Part shown: positions 63,141-64,000 of the stretch, piece by piece | How positions within the stretch are numbered: the first letter of the stretch is position 1 | Layout: the number at the start of each line of letters is the position of its first letter | DNA from: Reinekea marinisedimentorum | Lineage (GTDB): Bacteria > Pseudomonadota > Gammaproteobacteria > Pseudomonadales > Natronospirillaceae | Assembly: GCF_004341165.1 (NCBI RefSeq) | Contig: NZ_SLZR01000003.1 | Span: 310,001-374,000, forward strand | Length of the DNA stretch: 64,000 nucleotides | Reading direction: 5' to 3' | Translations under genes and position numbers: made by a program | Notes under the pieces: model-generated | What the model was told of the DNA's origin: nothing | The model's input: only the letters and a program-made list of their open reading frames with translations | Database searches by the model: none

Positions 63141-64000
63141 TTAATTCTCAAACAATACGATGTGCTCAAGCTCCATTTTAATACCGATGCGCTGACCAAT
63201 GGCGTGGTTGTGATGGCTTGAAGCCAAACACACCAGGCTGCGCCCGTTACTGAGCTCTACATCATATTGAAAGTAGCTGCCGCGGAACTGCTTGCCGGTA
63301 ATCACCGCCTGATAGTTGCTTTGATCATCGTGAACGATGTCATCCGGTCGCAACAGCAGGCTCATGGATGCCCCTTCCGGCTGGGAAAGCGTAAAGCCGG
63401 TATTTAGCACTCCCAGTTCGGTATTAATCTGATGGCTGGCCAACACCTCTGCCGGAATAAAATAACCCTTACCTATGAAATCAGCGACATAACGGGTCTT
63501 AGGTTTGTGATACATATCGTATGGCGTCGCCAGCTGCTCAATAGCGCCGTTATGCATCAGCGCGACCTTATCGGCCAGAGTAAAGGCTTCCATCTGATCA
63601 TGGGTCACAAACAGCGCGGTAATTTGCTGCTCGAGCAAAATATTACGCACCTCGGTTAACAGAGAGTCGCGCAACATGGTATCCAAACCGGAAAAGGGCT
63701 CATCCAGCAGCAGCAGATCGGGTCTGGGCGCCAGCGCCCGGGCCAGTGCAATACGCTGTTGCTGCCCGCCGGAAAGTGAATTCGGGTAACGCTTTTCGTA
63801 GCCACTCAAACCCACTGCGGCCAGCAGCTCGGCAACCCTCGATTGCTGCTCTGCCCGCCTTAAGGCACCGATGCCGAAGGCAATGTTCTGCTCAACACTT
63901 AAATGCGGGAACAGCGCAACATCCTGAAAAACCAGGCCAACCTTACGCTGCTCCGCCGGCATGGTATAGCCACGCTCGCTCAGCAACCGCTCTCCCAACA
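63141..64000 (-). CDS. ABC importer ATPase, iron(III)/FbpC-like (N-terminus beyond window)
   Basis: The gene is cut by the right edge: the Q-loop (VGLVFQDVALFPHLSVEQNIAFG), signature LSGGQQQRIALARAL, Walker B LLLLDEPFSGLD and the switch His (ALFVTHDQMEA) are present, but Walker A lies outside. A C-terminal TOBE-type domain (about the last 100 residues; LLLRPDDIVHDDQS, GSYFQYDVELSNG) places it among Fe3+, polyamine or sulfate importers. FVTHDQMEAFTLADKVALM with DMYHKPKTRYVADFIGKGYF is most like the iron(III) FbpC group. The adjacent nspC is convergent and not part of its operon. Confidence 0.85.
   Translation of the reverse strand, partial: LGERLLSERGYTMPAEQRKVGLVFQDVALFPHLSVEQNIAFGIGALRRAEQQSRVAELLAAVGLSGYEKRYPNSLSGGQQQRIALARALAPRPDLLLLDEPFSGLDTMLRDSLLTEVRNILLEQQITALFVTHDQMEAFTLADKVALMHNGAIEQLATPYDMYHKPKTRYVADFIGKGYFIPAEVLASHQINTELGVLNTGFTLSQPEGASMSLLLRPDDIVHDDQSNYQAVITGKQFRGSYFQYDVELSNGRSLVCLASSHHNHAIGQRIGIKMELEHIVLFEN

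Overview
The window is a piece of chromosome from a gammaproteobacterium, most likely a marine, aerobic member of the Oceanospirillales/Pseudomonadales side of the class. Reasons: a complete Na+-translocating NADH:quinone reductase operon; Pseudomonas-type gene neighbourhoods (hda - AI-2E permease - DUF2066 - purM - purN - DUF3108, and dnaQ - rnhA - methyltransferase - mltD); the Pseudomonas-type fatty-acid initiation enzyme FabY; FimL; a methylthioinosine phosphorylase; and an iron-sulfur APS reductase. The genus cannot be fixed from the sequence alone (a Reinekea/Saccharospirillum-like organism is a guess). Coding density is high, and I see no prophage, integron, CRISPR array, transposase gene or rRNA.

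Layout. 1-3.9 kb: end of pabB, thrH, then a sulfur block (cysH, cysB, a TSUP permease). 4-7.2 kb: an AroF-type DAHP synthase, a CPA2 antiporter and lexA with two SOS boxes. 7.2-12.6 kb: dnaQ-rnhA-methyltransferase, mltD, sohB and an SCP2 protein. 12.6-17.5 kb: fimL, dusA, tal and a Tus/Ter-family protein. 17.5-26 kb: a nine-gene leftward run, nqrABCDEF-apbE-nqrM-sthA, covering the sodium pump, its flavin loading, its iron-site maturation and a soluble transhydrogenase. 26.3-33.3 kb: mfd, csiV, MTI phosphorylase, tRNA-Arg(CCU), a YecA-like protein, bolA and a DEDDh exonuclease. 33.4-41.2 kb: dsbD, a small conserved unknown, a YihY protein, arsC, DUF2069, an AraC/GATase regulator divergent from fabY, and a CAP lipoprotein. 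41.2-47 kb: the hda and pur blocks. 47.2-52.3 kb: a glyoxylate-shunt block (glcB, LysR regulator, aceA). 52.3-58.5 kb: a stand-alone Fe-S oxidoreductase, NUDIX, Hsp20, fabR, a second TSUP permease and an unusual outer-membrane/SPOR-like protein. 58.5-64 kb: an orphan small gene, a DMT permease under an FMN riboswitch (so probably a riboflavin importer), the carboxynorspermidine pair, and the start-truncated ATPase of an ABC importer.

The most unusual signal is a three-copy family of intergenic palindromes of about 155 nt (near 30.7, 36.85 and 47.1 kb). Each has a roughly 95-nt core with a 21-22 bp inverted-repeat stem closing two small hairpins, nearly identical between copies and with one compensatory base-pair change. 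Two copies are flanked by a duplicated terminator-like hairpin of about 20 nt, as if a mobile palindrome had inserted at a stem-loop and duplicated it. Other points of interest are the Tus-like protein outside the enterobacteria, the riboflavin riboswitch/transporter pair, an orphan 56-residue gene with its own terminator, and the 585-residue envelope protein with no family I recognise.
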